Assembly (NCBI RefSeq): GCF_017873555.1
Contig: NZ_JAGGKE010000003.1
Coordinates: 290,316-354,315 of the forward strand
Direction of reading: 5' to 3'
Length of the DNA stretch: 64,000 bases
From: Halorubrum trapanicum
GTDB taxonomy: Archaea > Halobacteriota > Halobacteria > Halobacteriales > Haloferacaceae
The notes below the pieces were generated by a model. That model searched no databases. It had not been told where the DNA came from and saw only the letters and a program-made list of their open reading frames with translations. Position 1 is the first letter of the stretch, and each line of letters opens with the position of its first letter. Of this stretch, positions 9,607 through 17,250 are shown in pieces. The translations under genes were made by a program, and so were the position numbers.

Positions 9607-9640
9607 CTAACTACGAGTTAGTCGTGGAGACATATAAACT
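9607..9640 (-). promoter_or_regulatory. Promoter and operator-like palindrome of DUF7127-cdc48
   Basis: On the minus strand a GTTTATAT TATA box (9632-9639) lies ~27 bases before the DUF7127 start codon. Between it and the ATG is a perfect palindrome, CTAACT-ACG-AGTTAG (9607-9621). A site at this place would block or modulate initiation of a leaderless transcript, so it is a good candidate operator. Confidence 0.6.
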
Positions 9641-9790
9641 CATCGCTCAAAATCGCATGACGTGAGTATTTTTTCTCGCATCGGTAGTGTAGCGGTTCGG
9701 GTCGAACTCCCTCCGGCTTCGCCCTCTCAGTTCCGACCGCGAGTCGGTTCCCTCCGGCGTTTATGTCCCCCGGCGTTGAACCGGACCGAC

Positions 9791-10561
9791 ATGGAACGGG
9801 TCACCCACGACGGCCGCGAGACCGCGTACCGGCGCTCCGACCGCGGCGGCGACGGGCCGACCGTCTGTTTCGTTCACGGCAGCGGCGGCACGAAGGACGT
9901 CTGGAAGTCGCAGGCGCGGCTGGCGGACCGGTTCCCCGGCGTCGCGGTCGACCTCTCCGGCCACGGCGACAGCGACGACGCCGCGACGCCCGCGGGGCGC
10001 GAGACGCTCGACGCGTACGTCGACGACGTCGTCGCTGTCGCCGAGGCGACGGACGCGACCGTGATCTGCGGCAACTCGCTCGGCGGCGCGGTCGCGCTGT
10101 GGATCGCGCTGGAGCGCGACCTCGCGCTCGACGGTCTCGTCCTCTCGGGCACGGGCGCGAAGCTCGCGGTGGCCGACCCCCTCCGCGAGGCGCTCGCGAG
10201 CGACTTCGACCGGGCGGTCTCGCTGCTCCACGAGCCGAATCGGCTGTTCCGCGACGCGCCCCCCGAGTATGTCGAGCTCTCGAAAGCGTCGATGCGCGCG
10301 TGCGGACGCGAGGTCACCGAACGCGACTTCCTGACCTGCCACCGGTTCGACGTTCGCGACCGGCTCGACGCGATCGACGTCCCGGCGCTCGCGGTCGTGG
10401 GCGCGCACGACGAACTCACTCCCCCGAACTACCACGAGTACCTCGCCGACCGGATCCCGGTGGCGGAGTGGACCGAGATCCCGGACGCGGCCCACCTCAC
10501 GATGCTCGAACGACCGGCCGCGTTCAACGAGGCGCTCTCGGCGTTCCTCGACCGGCCGTAG
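9791..10561 (+). CDS. Alpha/beta-fold hydrolase
   Basis: A 256-aa alpha/beta hydrolase. The catalytic triad is readable: nucleophile Ser96 in the elbow GNSLGG, Asp207 in GAHDELTP and His235 in DAAHLTMLE, with the oxyanion-hole HGSGG motif at 29-33. The lid is short. Substrate is unknown; relatives include esterases and peroxidase-like hydrolases. The start is at 9791, shortly after a TTTATG element. It is a single gene. Confidence 0.9.
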   Translation: MERVTHDGRETAYRRSDRGGDGPTVCFVHGSGGTKDVWKSQARLADRFPGVAVDLSGHGDSDDAATPAGRETLDAYVDDVVAVAEATDATVICGNSLGGAVALWIALERDLALDGLVLSGTGAKLAVADPLREALASDFDRAVSLLHEPNRLFRDAPPEYVELSKASMRACGREVTERDFLTCHRFDVRDRLDAIDVPALAVVGAHDELTPPNYHEYLADRIPVAEWTEIPDAAHLTMLERPAAFNEALSAFLDRP

Positions 10562-10645
10562 CCCCCGGGGCGGGCGTCGACGACCGGGCGGACCGCCGGA
10601 ACGGCGAAGGTACCCTTTTAGGTCGCTCGCGCGTCGCGGGGGAAC

Positions 10646-11341
10646 ATGGTGGACAGCGACGAACGGGATCCGAACACGGGTCGCGCGGACGGCCCCCGCG
10701 GGGGAGCCGACCCCGCGAACCCCCCCGCAGACCCCGACATCGACGACCTGCTCGCGAAGCTCGACGCCCTGAGCGACACGGTCGACGAGGGGCACGAGCG
10801 GGAGAAGGTGAGACAGACCATCTCGCTCGTCGAGCGGATGCCCGGGACCGGCGCGCTCGCCGAGCGGATCACGAAGTACACCTCCCGAGACCTCGCGGAG
10901 TCGTTCGTCGGGGCGGTGCTGTTCGCGCTCCCCCTGCTCGTCGAGGGCGGCGTCTTCGAGATCGCGGCGTGGTTCGCGGCCGTGACGGTGGCGGGCGTCC
11001 CCGTCCTCCTGATCGGCCACGTCGGCTTCATCTTCCTCGCGACCGCCGGACTGCTCTACTTCGCCGACTTCCGGCAGATCACGATCAGACACCCGATCCT
11101 CGGGTTCATTCCCCGTCGGTACGCTGGCGTCCTCTTCGTGTCGCTTGTCACGTCGTCGCTCATGCTGCTGTTCTGGGGACGGCTCCACGAGGGGAATCCC
11201 ACCGCGATCGAACGGGTCGGCCGGATCGCGGTCGTCTGGGCCGCGGCCGCGTTCGGCGCCGGACTCGGCGACATCCTCCCCGGCGAGTCGCAGGGCGAGG
11301 ACCTCGGGAAGTTCGACCTCGACATCGGCGACGACGACTGA
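10646..11341 (+). CDS. DUF2391 family membrane protein
   Basis: A 231-aa protein with an acidic, Pro-rich soluble N-terminus of ~85 residues followed by about five membrane helices (starting near residue 92, AESFVGAVLFALPLLVEGG). It ends in a short acidic tail. The membrane core resembles DUF2391 integral membrane proteins, whose role is unknown. The soluble part carries a possible coiled coil (DDLLAKLDALSDTVDEGHER). CCCTTTTAGG lies ~30 bases before the ATG. Confidence 0.8.
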   Translation: MVDSDERDPNTGRADGPRGGADPANPPADPDIDDLLAKLDALSDTVDEGHEREKVRQTISLVERMPGTGALAERITKYTSRDLAESFVGAVLFALPLLVEGGVFEIAAWFAAVTVAGVPVLLIGHVGFIFLATAGLLYFADFRQITIRHPILGFIPRRYAGVLFVSLVTSSLMLLFWGRLHEGNPTAIERVGRIAVVWAAAAFGAGLGDILPGESQGEDLGKFDLDIGDDD

Positions 11342-11425
11342 GCGGTCGGTTCTCCCCCGACGGCGACCGGGCGGCCGATCCGCCCTTTCCACAGCTTTTT
11401 CGCCGCGGCGGCCGTATCAACGGTC

Positions 11426-11800
11426 ATGTCAGCGCTACGCGACGCGCTCCGGGACCTCCCGGACGCGGTGTTTGCGGACTTACTCGAGTCCGACGAGGGG
11501 TACGTCCTCGTCGTCGACCTCCCGGGCGCGACCGCCGAGACCACCGAGGTCCTCGTCGAGGACGGGCGCATCGACATCGAGGGGCGCCGCGAGAAGGCCG
11601 TCCCCGAGGGGTTCGAGTACGTCCGCGAGGACCGCCCGCTGTTCCTCGACGCGGAGCTCCCGCTCCCGAGCGACGCCGACGGCGCGGGCGCGGACGCCGA
11701 GATCGACCGCGGCGTCCTCGAGATCGCCCTCCCGAAGCGAGATCGGGACGTCTCCCGGACTATCCCCGTCGACGACGCGGACGACGAGGGCGACGCCTGA
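11426..11800 (+). CDS. hsp20: Hsp20/alpha-crystallin family small heat-shock protein
   Basis: A 124-aa protein with one alpha-crystallin domain (about residues 20-118). The strands read EGYVLVVDLPGA, RIDIEGRREK and a final GVLEIALPKR, the GVLxIxLPK signature near the C-terminus. It is a chaperone-type protein that holds unfolded proteins. The C-terminal tail is acidic and has no clear IxI motif, so oligomerisation may differ. The ABC1 gene starts three bases downstream, so they form an operon. AGCTTTTTCG is ~27 bases upstream. Confidence 0.88.
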   Translation: MSALRDALRDLPDAVFADLLESDEGYVLVVDLPGATAETTEVLVEDGRIDIEGRREKAVPEGFEYVREDRPLFLDAELPLPSDADGAGADAEIDRGVLEIALPKRDRDVSRTIPVDDADDEGDA

Positions 11801-11803
11801 CGG

Positions 11804-13477
11804 GTGGTCACGCTGGTCAACCTTCGCGCCTACTGGCGGTTCCTCGTCGTCCTGCGGCAGTTCTCGCCGCTCATCGTCGCCTACTGGCGTGACAGCCGGC
11901 GCTACTTCCTGTTCGGCGGGAGCCGCGAGGTCGACGCCGAGACCCAGCGCGAGCGCGCCGCGGTGCTGCTCGACATCCTGCTCACCCTCGGCCCGACGTT
12001 CATCAAGCTCGGGCAGATCCTCTCGACGCGGCCCGACATCCTGCCGCCCGCGTACATCGACGTGTTGGAGGGACTCCAGGACGACGTGCCGCCCGCGCCG
12101 TGGGAGGAGTCGAAGGTCGTCCTCGAATCCGAGTTCGGCCCGGTCGACGAGACGTTCGACGACTTCGACCGCGACCCGATAAGCGGCGCGAGCCTCGGGC
12201 AGGTGTACACCGCGGAGTACGAGGGGAATCCGGTCGCGGTGAAGGTGCGCCGCCCGGGGATCGAGTCGCTCGTCGAGGCCGACCTCCGGACGATCCGCTG
12301 GTCGATCCCGCTCGTCAAGCGGTTCACCGGCGCGGGTCGGGCGTTCTCGCTGGAGAACCTCGCGGACGAGTTCGCGAAGACGATCCGCGAGGAGATGGAC
12401 TACGACCGCGAGCGGACGATGCTCGAGGAGATCCGCGGCAACTTCGCCGGCGAGGACCGGATCCGGATCCCGGAGACGTACGAGTCGGTCTCCGGGCCGC
12501 GCGTGCTCACGATGGAGTACGTCCCGGGCACGAAGATCAGCGACATCGACGCCCTCGACGAGGCGGGCCACGACCGGACGGCGGTCGCGGAGACGCTTCA
12601 GGAGGTGTACCTCCAGATGATCATCGAGGACGGCGTGTTCCACGCCGACCCCCACCCGGGGAACCTCGCGGTCGCGGACGACGGGACCGTGATATTCTAC
12701 GACTTCGGGATGGCGGGCCGGGTCGACCCGTTCGTTCAGGAGAAGATCGTCGAGTTCTACGTCGCGGTCGCCAGACAGGACATCGACGCCATCCTCGACA
12801 CGCTGATCTCGATGGGGACGCTCTCGCCGGAGGCCGACCGCGAGGTGATGGGCAACGTGATGGAGCTGGCCATCGCCGACGCCAGCGGCGAGGACATCGA
12901 GCAGTACCAAGTGAACCAGATCATCGAACAGGTGGAGTCGACCATCTACGAGTTCCCGCTGCGGCTCCCGCCGAACCTCGCGTTGGTCCTCCGGGTCGCC
13001 ACCGTCGTCGAGGGGGTCTGCGTCACGCTCGACCCCGAGTTCGACTTCATCTCGACGGCGACCGACTACCTCCGCGAGGAGGGGTACTACGAGCAGACCG
13101 CCCGCGACCTCGCCGAGGACGCCGGCCGGCAGATGCAAAAGACCACCGAGGCGCTGTTCACGGTCCCGCCGAAGGCCGACGAGTTCCTCGACCGCGCCAA
13201 CCGCGACGACCTGACCGTCAACGTCGTCTTGGAGGACGAGACGAAGGTGTTAGAGAAGCTCGCGATGCGGATCGCCTACTCCGTGCTGCTCGCGGTCGGC
13301 GTCCTCTCGGCGACGATCCTCTACTCGTTCGCGGAGAACTGGCGGCTCGCGGCGATCGTCCTCGCGTTGGCCGCGCCGCTCGCGATCGCCTTATACCGGT
13401 CGTTCCGGAAGAAGCGCGGACTCCGCGCGGCGCCCCAGTTCACCAGACAGGGCATGAAGAACCGCCGCGACGACTGA
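11804..13477 (+). CDS. ABC1/UbiB (AarF) family atypical kinase
   Basis: A 557-aa ABC1-family protein with a GTG start. It has the family's KxGQ motif (FIKLGQILSTRPD, Lys68-Gln71), the Ala-rich nucleotide loop (PISGASLGQVY), the VAVKV lysine, HADPHPGNL and the DFG-like DFGMAG. Two C-terminal membrane helices (from ~residue 487) anchor it. Family members act as ATPases in quinone or lipid metabolism; haloarchaea use menaquinone, so a ubiquinone role is unlikely. It follows hsp20 in an operon with a three-base gap. Confidence 0.93.
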   Translation: MVTLVNLRAYWRFLVVLRQFSPLIVAYWRDSRRYFLFGGSREVDAETQRERAAVLLDILLTLGPTFIKLGQILSTRPDILPPAYIDVLEGLQDDVPPAPWEESKVVLESEFGPVDETFDDFDRDPISGASLGQVYTAEYEGNPVAVKVRRPGIESLVEADLRTIRWSIPLVKRFTGAGRAFSLENLADEFAKTIREEMDYDRERTMLEEIRGNFAGEDRIRIPETYESVSGPRVLTMEYVPGTKISDIDALDEAGHDRTAVAETLQEVYLQMIIEDGVFHADPHPGNLAVADDGTVIFYDFGMAGRVDPFVQEKIVEFYVAVARQDIDAILDTLISMGTLSPEADREVMGNVMELAIADASGEDIEQYQVNQIIEQVESTIYEFPLRLPPNLALVLRVATVVEGVCVTLDPEFDFISTATDYLREEGYYEQTARDLAEDAGRQMQKTTEALFTVPPKADEFLDRANRDDLTVNVVLEDETKVLEKLAMRIAYSVLLAVGVLSATILYSFAENWRLAAIVLALAAPLAIALYRSFRKKRGLRAAPQFTRQGMKNRRDD

Positions 13478-13555
13478 CTCCGTCCCCCGCGCCCGACCCC
13501 CGGTCGCCCGGCATCCCCGGCACGCCCTCCGCGCGCCGTCCCGGCCGTCGAGGTG

Positions 13556-14704
13556 TCACGCTCCGATGACCTGGATCGGGACCAGGAGGAAACAGAGCGC
13601 GCCGACGGCGAACGTCGCGACGCCGACCGCGAGCCGCGGCAGCCCCAACCCTCCCTCGTCGGTCGGGTCCGCCGGACCGTTGAACGCGATCACCGCCGCG
13701 AACACGCCCCAGAACGCCCACAGCCCGACCGACTCGTTCAGGCCCAGACCCCGCCAGAAGTGGAGGTAGGCGGCGATTCCGAACAGCGCGCCGGGGACGA
13801 GCGCCGCCACCGTCTCCTGTCGCGGGCCGAGCATCGCTCGGACCATGTGGCCGCCGTCGAGCTGGCCGACCGGGAGGAGGTTCAGGAGCGTGAAGAACAT
13901 CCCGACCCAGCCGCCGATCACCACCGGATGGGCGGTGAGTCGCGGGTCGCCGTAGCTCGTCGGCTGGCCGAGAATCCCGGCGATGAGGTCCAAAAGCGGC
14001 GGGTTGTTGAAACGGATCACCGAGCTGGACGAGCTCGCGAGCTCCGCCGGCACCTGAATCGGGTCGAGCGAGAGCCCGATCGCGGTCACGGCGACCGTCG
14101 CGACCAGCCCCGCGATCGGTCCGGCGGCGCCGATGTCGAAGAGGACCTTCCGCGAGGGCATCCGGCCGCGGATGCGGATCACCGCGCCGAGCGTGCCGAA
14201 CGGGAAGATGAAGGGGATGACGTACGGCAGCGAGACGGGGACGCCGTGGTACCGACCGGCGGCGTAGTGCCCGAGTTCGTGGGTCATCAGCACGCCGAGG
14301 ACGGCGGCGGTGAACGGCCACGCCTGAAGCAGCGAGAGCGGGTTCGACTGGATCTCCGCGAGCGGGACGTAGTACCAGCCGTACGCGCCGACGAACAGCG
14401 TCGACAGCACGGTCGCCGCGAACATGGCGACGTTCACCCAGGGGATCCCGTCGCGCCCGCGGTCGAACGGGGTCGCGACGACGACGTGGCCGCCGTCGAC
14501 GACCTCGACGTCGACCTCGTAGCCCGCCTCCCGGAAGTGCGGGGTCAGCTTCCGCAACAGCGTCCGCTCCGGGACGTACGACTCGCCGCGATACCGCACG
14601 CGACCGTCCTCGCGCCGGACCTCGTCGATCCGAAAGAACGTCCGGAGCGGCTCCGGACGCGGCGCGCCGTCGCCGGCCGTCGCCGCGTCCTCGTGTTCTG
14701 GCAT
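13556..14704 (-). CDS. Site-2 protease family (M50) membrane metalloprotease
   Basis: A 382-aa intramembrane protease. A soluble N-terminal domain of ~85 residues precedes about seven membrane helices. The zinc site HELGH is at 142-146 and the second ligand motif is in LPVGQLDGGH. FGTLGAVIRIRGRMPSR between helices is typical of the archaeal/plant EGY-like subgroup. It probably cleaves membrane-bound regulators or signal peptides. The start at 14704 has a TTTATACTC TATA box ~25 bases upstream. Confidence 0.92.
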   Translation of the reverse strand: MPEHEDAATAGDGAPRPEPLRTFFRIDEVRREDGRVRYRGESYVPERTLLRKLTPHFREAGYEVDVEVVDGGHVVVATPFDRGRDGIPWVNVAMFAATVLSTLFVGAYGWYYVPLAEIQSNPLSLLQAWPFTAAVLGVLMTHELGHYAAGRYHGVPVSLPYVIPFIFPFGTLGAVIRIRGRMPSRKVLFDIGAAGPIAGLVATVAVTAIGLSLDPIQVPAELASSSSSVIRFNNPPLLDLIAGILGQPTSYGDPRLTAHPVVIGGWVGMFFTLLNLLPVGQLDGGHMVRAMLGPRQETVAALVPGALFGIAAYLHFWRGLGLNESVGLWAFWGVFAAVIAFNGPADPTDEGGLGLPRLAVGVATFAVGALCFLLVPIQVIGA

Positions 14705-14904
14705 CGCCACGTCGTAACCGGTCGGCGAGTATAAACCCCGCGTCGGCGGACGCGGGAGTCGAAAACCGGTCGGTCGCGAGACCACTCACGTGAACTCGGG
14801 CGCGCATTGCGGTCCGAAAAGCGCGGGCGGGGACCGAACCGCCGGCCGGGTGCGATGCCGTGAGCCGTGTGCGACGCTGCGGTGTTCTCGGCGGAGCGAG
14901 ACGC

Positions 14905-15165
14905 TCAGGCGGGTTCGACGCGCCAGGTCGTCGCGCCCGTGTACGACCACTTCTCGACCGTTAGCTCCGTCGCGGAGTCGCGGAGCTTCACCATCAGGGC
15001 ACCGATCTCCTTCGGGGAGAGGTCGACGTCCTCCGAGATGAACTTCCCTTTGAAGTACATCTCGCCGTCCTGGGCGCGGTCGAGCAGGTACTCCTTCAGC
15101 CGCTCTTCCTTGCTGCGGTCGTCGTTCGCGCTCGCGTTCGTGGAGGGGTTCGCAGTCGCGCTCAT
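14905..15165 (-). CDS. DUF7123 winged-helix protein
   Basis: An 86-aa protein of the haloarchaeal DUF7123 type. A disordered Ser/Asn-rich start is followed by a winged-helix-like domain (EERLKEYLLDRAQDGEMYF ... LSPKEIGALMVKLR ... WRVEPA). It is likely a small DNA-binding regulator; this is inference from fold pattern. The gene has a striking promoter: a perfect palindrome spans the TATA element (15192-15211), which suggests tight, perhaps self, regulation. Confidence 0.82.
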   Translation of the reverse strand: MSATANPSTNASANDDRSKEERLKEYLLDRAQDGEMYFKGKFISEDVDLSPKEIGALMVKLRDSATELTVEKWSYTGATTWRVEPA

Positions 15166-15509
15166 GGTACACCTCACGCTTGCCGCCGGAGGGTGTTATA
15201 AAGGTAACACCGTTGGGTGACGTTCAGGGGGTTTCAGGGCGTTTCACCCGGCCGCCCGAGCTAAAACGTGTCTGACGGACTCTTCATAACGATTCTAAAA
15301 CGGCTTAGATGTTTTATAATCTGTTTTGAGGGCGTTTCTTACTGGTAACCACTCGGTAAGCGAGTCGGCCGATTTTCCGCCGCTCGACGAAATAACCGGT
15401 AAAAATATCTTGTTTCGAACGCGTCGGAGCGCCCTCGGACCCATCGCGCGGTCCCTCCCCGGACCGTCCGGCACTGTGATCGAGCGCCCGGATCCGCCCC
15501 CGGGGACCG
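15166..15509. other. AT-richer intergenic region, no gene seen
   Basis: 344 bases between the DUF7123 start and the 3' end of moaE. Apart from the palindromic promoter at 15192-15211 it holds an AT-rich core (15260-15415) with two TAAAACG stretches, TTTTATAAT and a small hairpin ACTCG-GTAAG-CGAGT (15348-15362). It could contain a second promoter or a small RNA, but no reading frame is supportable. Confidence 0.45.
15192..15211 (-). promoter_or_regulatory. TATA-spanning palindrome upstream of the DUF7123 gene
   Basis: GGTGTTA-TAAAGG-TAACACC is a perfect 7+6+7 inverted repeat. Its middle, with the inner half-sites, contains the TATA element TTTATAAC read on the minus strand, 27-35 bases before the start at 15165. 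Protein bound here would directly compete with TBP. Confidence 0.65.
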
Positions 15510-16397
15510 TCAGTCGCGCCGGTGGACCCAGAACGTCTCCGACTCCGTCGCCTCCTTCTTGAATATCGGCACCTCGTCTTTCAGCCGGTCGATCCCGTCC
15601 TCGACCGCCCGGAACGCCTCTCGGCGGTGACCGGCGAGCACGACGACGAACACGATGTCCTCGCCCGCTTCGATCACGCCGGTCCGGTGGTGCATCCGCA
15701 CGTCGAAGACGCCGTCGCGCTCCGCGAGCTCGTCGGCGACGGCGTTCATCCGCTCTTCGGCGACCCCCTCGTACTTCTCGAACGCGAGGTGCGTCGTCCG
15801 GTCGTCGTCCGGGCTGTCGCGGGCGCGGACCCGACCCGTGAACGTGGCGATCGCGCCGGACCGCTCCGCGTCCGCCGACGCCTCGACGCGGCGCACCAGC
15901 GTCTCACGAGTGATCCACGGCTCCGACCCGTCGAGGTCGGCGACGAGGCCGTCGAGGTCGATCGTGTCGGGGGAATCGGCGGTCGCGAGAATCGTCCCCG
16001 GAACGCTCTCGGGGTCCGGGTCCTCGCCGAGGAGGACCGCGGGCACGCGCAGCCGCGACTCGCCGACCGCCAGCAGGTAGTCGTGGTCCGGGGCGATCCC
16101 GTCGAGCAGGTCGTCGAACCCGTCGACGCTCCCCCGACCGCGCCAGTTCCCGGCCGCGTCGAACGCGATCGCGGTGTCGGCGTCGGGACGCCGTACCGGG
16201 TCGGCGACCCCGACGTCGACGCTCCCCCCGTCGGCGGCCGGATCGCTCGGTTCCGGTTCGTCCGGCTCCGGTCCGCCCCGGTGTCCGCCGCCCGAGTCGC
16301 CGTCGCGCTCCACGACGGCGACTCGGCCGTCGAGCCGCGCCGCGAGCCGCCGCGCCAGCGCCGGGGCACCGTCGCCGACGATCGATATCGGTCGCAT
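15510..16397 (-). CDS. moaE: Molybdopterin synthase large subunit fused to a MobB-like domain
   Basis: A 295-aa two-domain protein. Residues ~155-295 are MoaE, the catalytic subunit of molybdopterin synthase: ATFTGRVRARD, FEKYEGVAEERM, MHHRTGVIEAGEDIVFVVV and VPIFKKEATESETFWV with the active-site lysines. Residues 1-~150 look MobB-like, but the P-loop is absent (IVGDGAPALARRLAARL instead of GxxGxGKT), so nucleotide binding is doubtful. The N-terminal half includes an acidic low-complexity insert. MobB-MoaE fusions occur in haloarchaea. No moaD partner is in the window. Confidence 0.88.
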   Translation of the reverse strand: MRPISIVGDGAPALARRLAARLDGRVAVVERDGDSGGGHRGGPEPDEPEPSDPAADGGSVDVGVADPVRRPDADTAIAFDAAGNWRGRGSVDGFDDLLDGIAPDHDYLLAVGESRLRVPAVLLGEDPDPESVPGTILATADSPDTIDLDGLVADLDGSEPWITRETLVRRVEASADAERSGAIATFTGRVRARDSPDDDRTTHLAFEKYEGVAEERMNAVADELAERDGVFDVRMHHRTGVIEAGEDIVFVVVLAGHRREAFRAVEDGIDRLKDEVPIFKKEATESETFWVHRRD

Positions 16398-16530
16398 ACC
16401 GGAGAGCGGGACGCGACCGGCTTAGGCGTTTCCCGGCCGACCCGTCGGTTCCGAACCGCGTCCCGATGGCCGGCTCCGCCGCGTCCGGGCTTGGCAATCC
16501 TTAAGACCGCGACAGGGGTACTCGTCGGCA

Positions 16531-17250
16531 ATGAGAGTCGTCGTTTCTATCGGGGGGAGCGTGCTCGCGCCGGACCTCGACCCCGAGCGCGTGGCCGCGT
16601 ACGCCGAGGCGATCGAACGGCTGGTCACCGACGGCTGCGAGGTGGGGGTCGTCGTCGGCGGCGGCGGCGTCGCCCGCGAGTACATCGAGACGGCCCGCGA
16701 GATCGGGGCCAACGAGGTGGAGCTCGACCGGCTCGGCATCGGGACCACCCGGCTCAACGCCCGGCTGCTGATCGCCGCGCTCGGCGACCGCGCGAACCTC
16801 GCGCCCGCGACCGACTACGAGGATGCCGGCGCGGCGCTCCGCCGAAACGAGGTGGCGGTGATGGGCGGCGTCACCCCGGGGCAGACGACGGACGCGGTCG
16901 CTGCCGCGTTCGCCGAGTCGGTCGACGCCGACCTGCTCGTGTACGCCACGAGCGCCGACGGCGTGTACGACGCCGACCCCAACGCCGACGCCGACGCGAC
17001 CCAGTTCGCGTCGCTGTCCCCGGCCGAACTCGTCGATATCGTCCTCCCGATGAGCCGGAACGCGGGCGCGTCCGCGCCCGTTGACCTGCTCGCCGCGAAG
17101 CTGATCGACCGGGCCGGGATCCGGTCGGTCGTGCTCGACGGGACCGACCCGACCGCCGTCGTCGACGCCGTGTTGCGCGGCGACCACACCGGGACCGACG
17201 TGGTTCCGGTCGGCGGCGACGAACCGAGCTACTGGACGGAGGAGCGATGA
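16531..17250 (+). CDS. pyrH: UMP kinase
   Basis: A 239-aa archaeal-type UMP kinase of the amino-acid-kinase fold; it phosphorylates UMP to UDP. Motifs: VSIGGSVLAP at the N-terminus, VVVGGGGVAREYIE, GVTPGQTTDAVAA and YATSADGVYDADP. It lacks the N-terminal extension of bacterial enzymes. Its TGA overlaps the ATG of lysS (ATGA), so the two are translationally coupled. Confidence 0.95.
   Translation: MRVVVSIGGSVLAPDLDPERVAAYAEAIERLVTDGCEVGVVVGGGGVAREYIETAREIGANEVELDRLGIGTTRLNARLLIAALGDRANLAPATDYEDAGAALRRNEVAVMGGVTPGQTTDAVAAAFAESVDADLLVYATSADGVYDADPNADADATQFASLSPAELVDIVLPMSRNAGASAPVDLLAAKLIDRAGIRSVVLDGTDPTAVVDAVLRGDHTGTDVVPVGGDEPSYWTEER

Noticed and set aside
9680..9740. tRNA-like GGTTCGGGTCGAACTCC segment
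   Set aside because: No acceptor stem, D-arm or anticodon arm can be folded around it.
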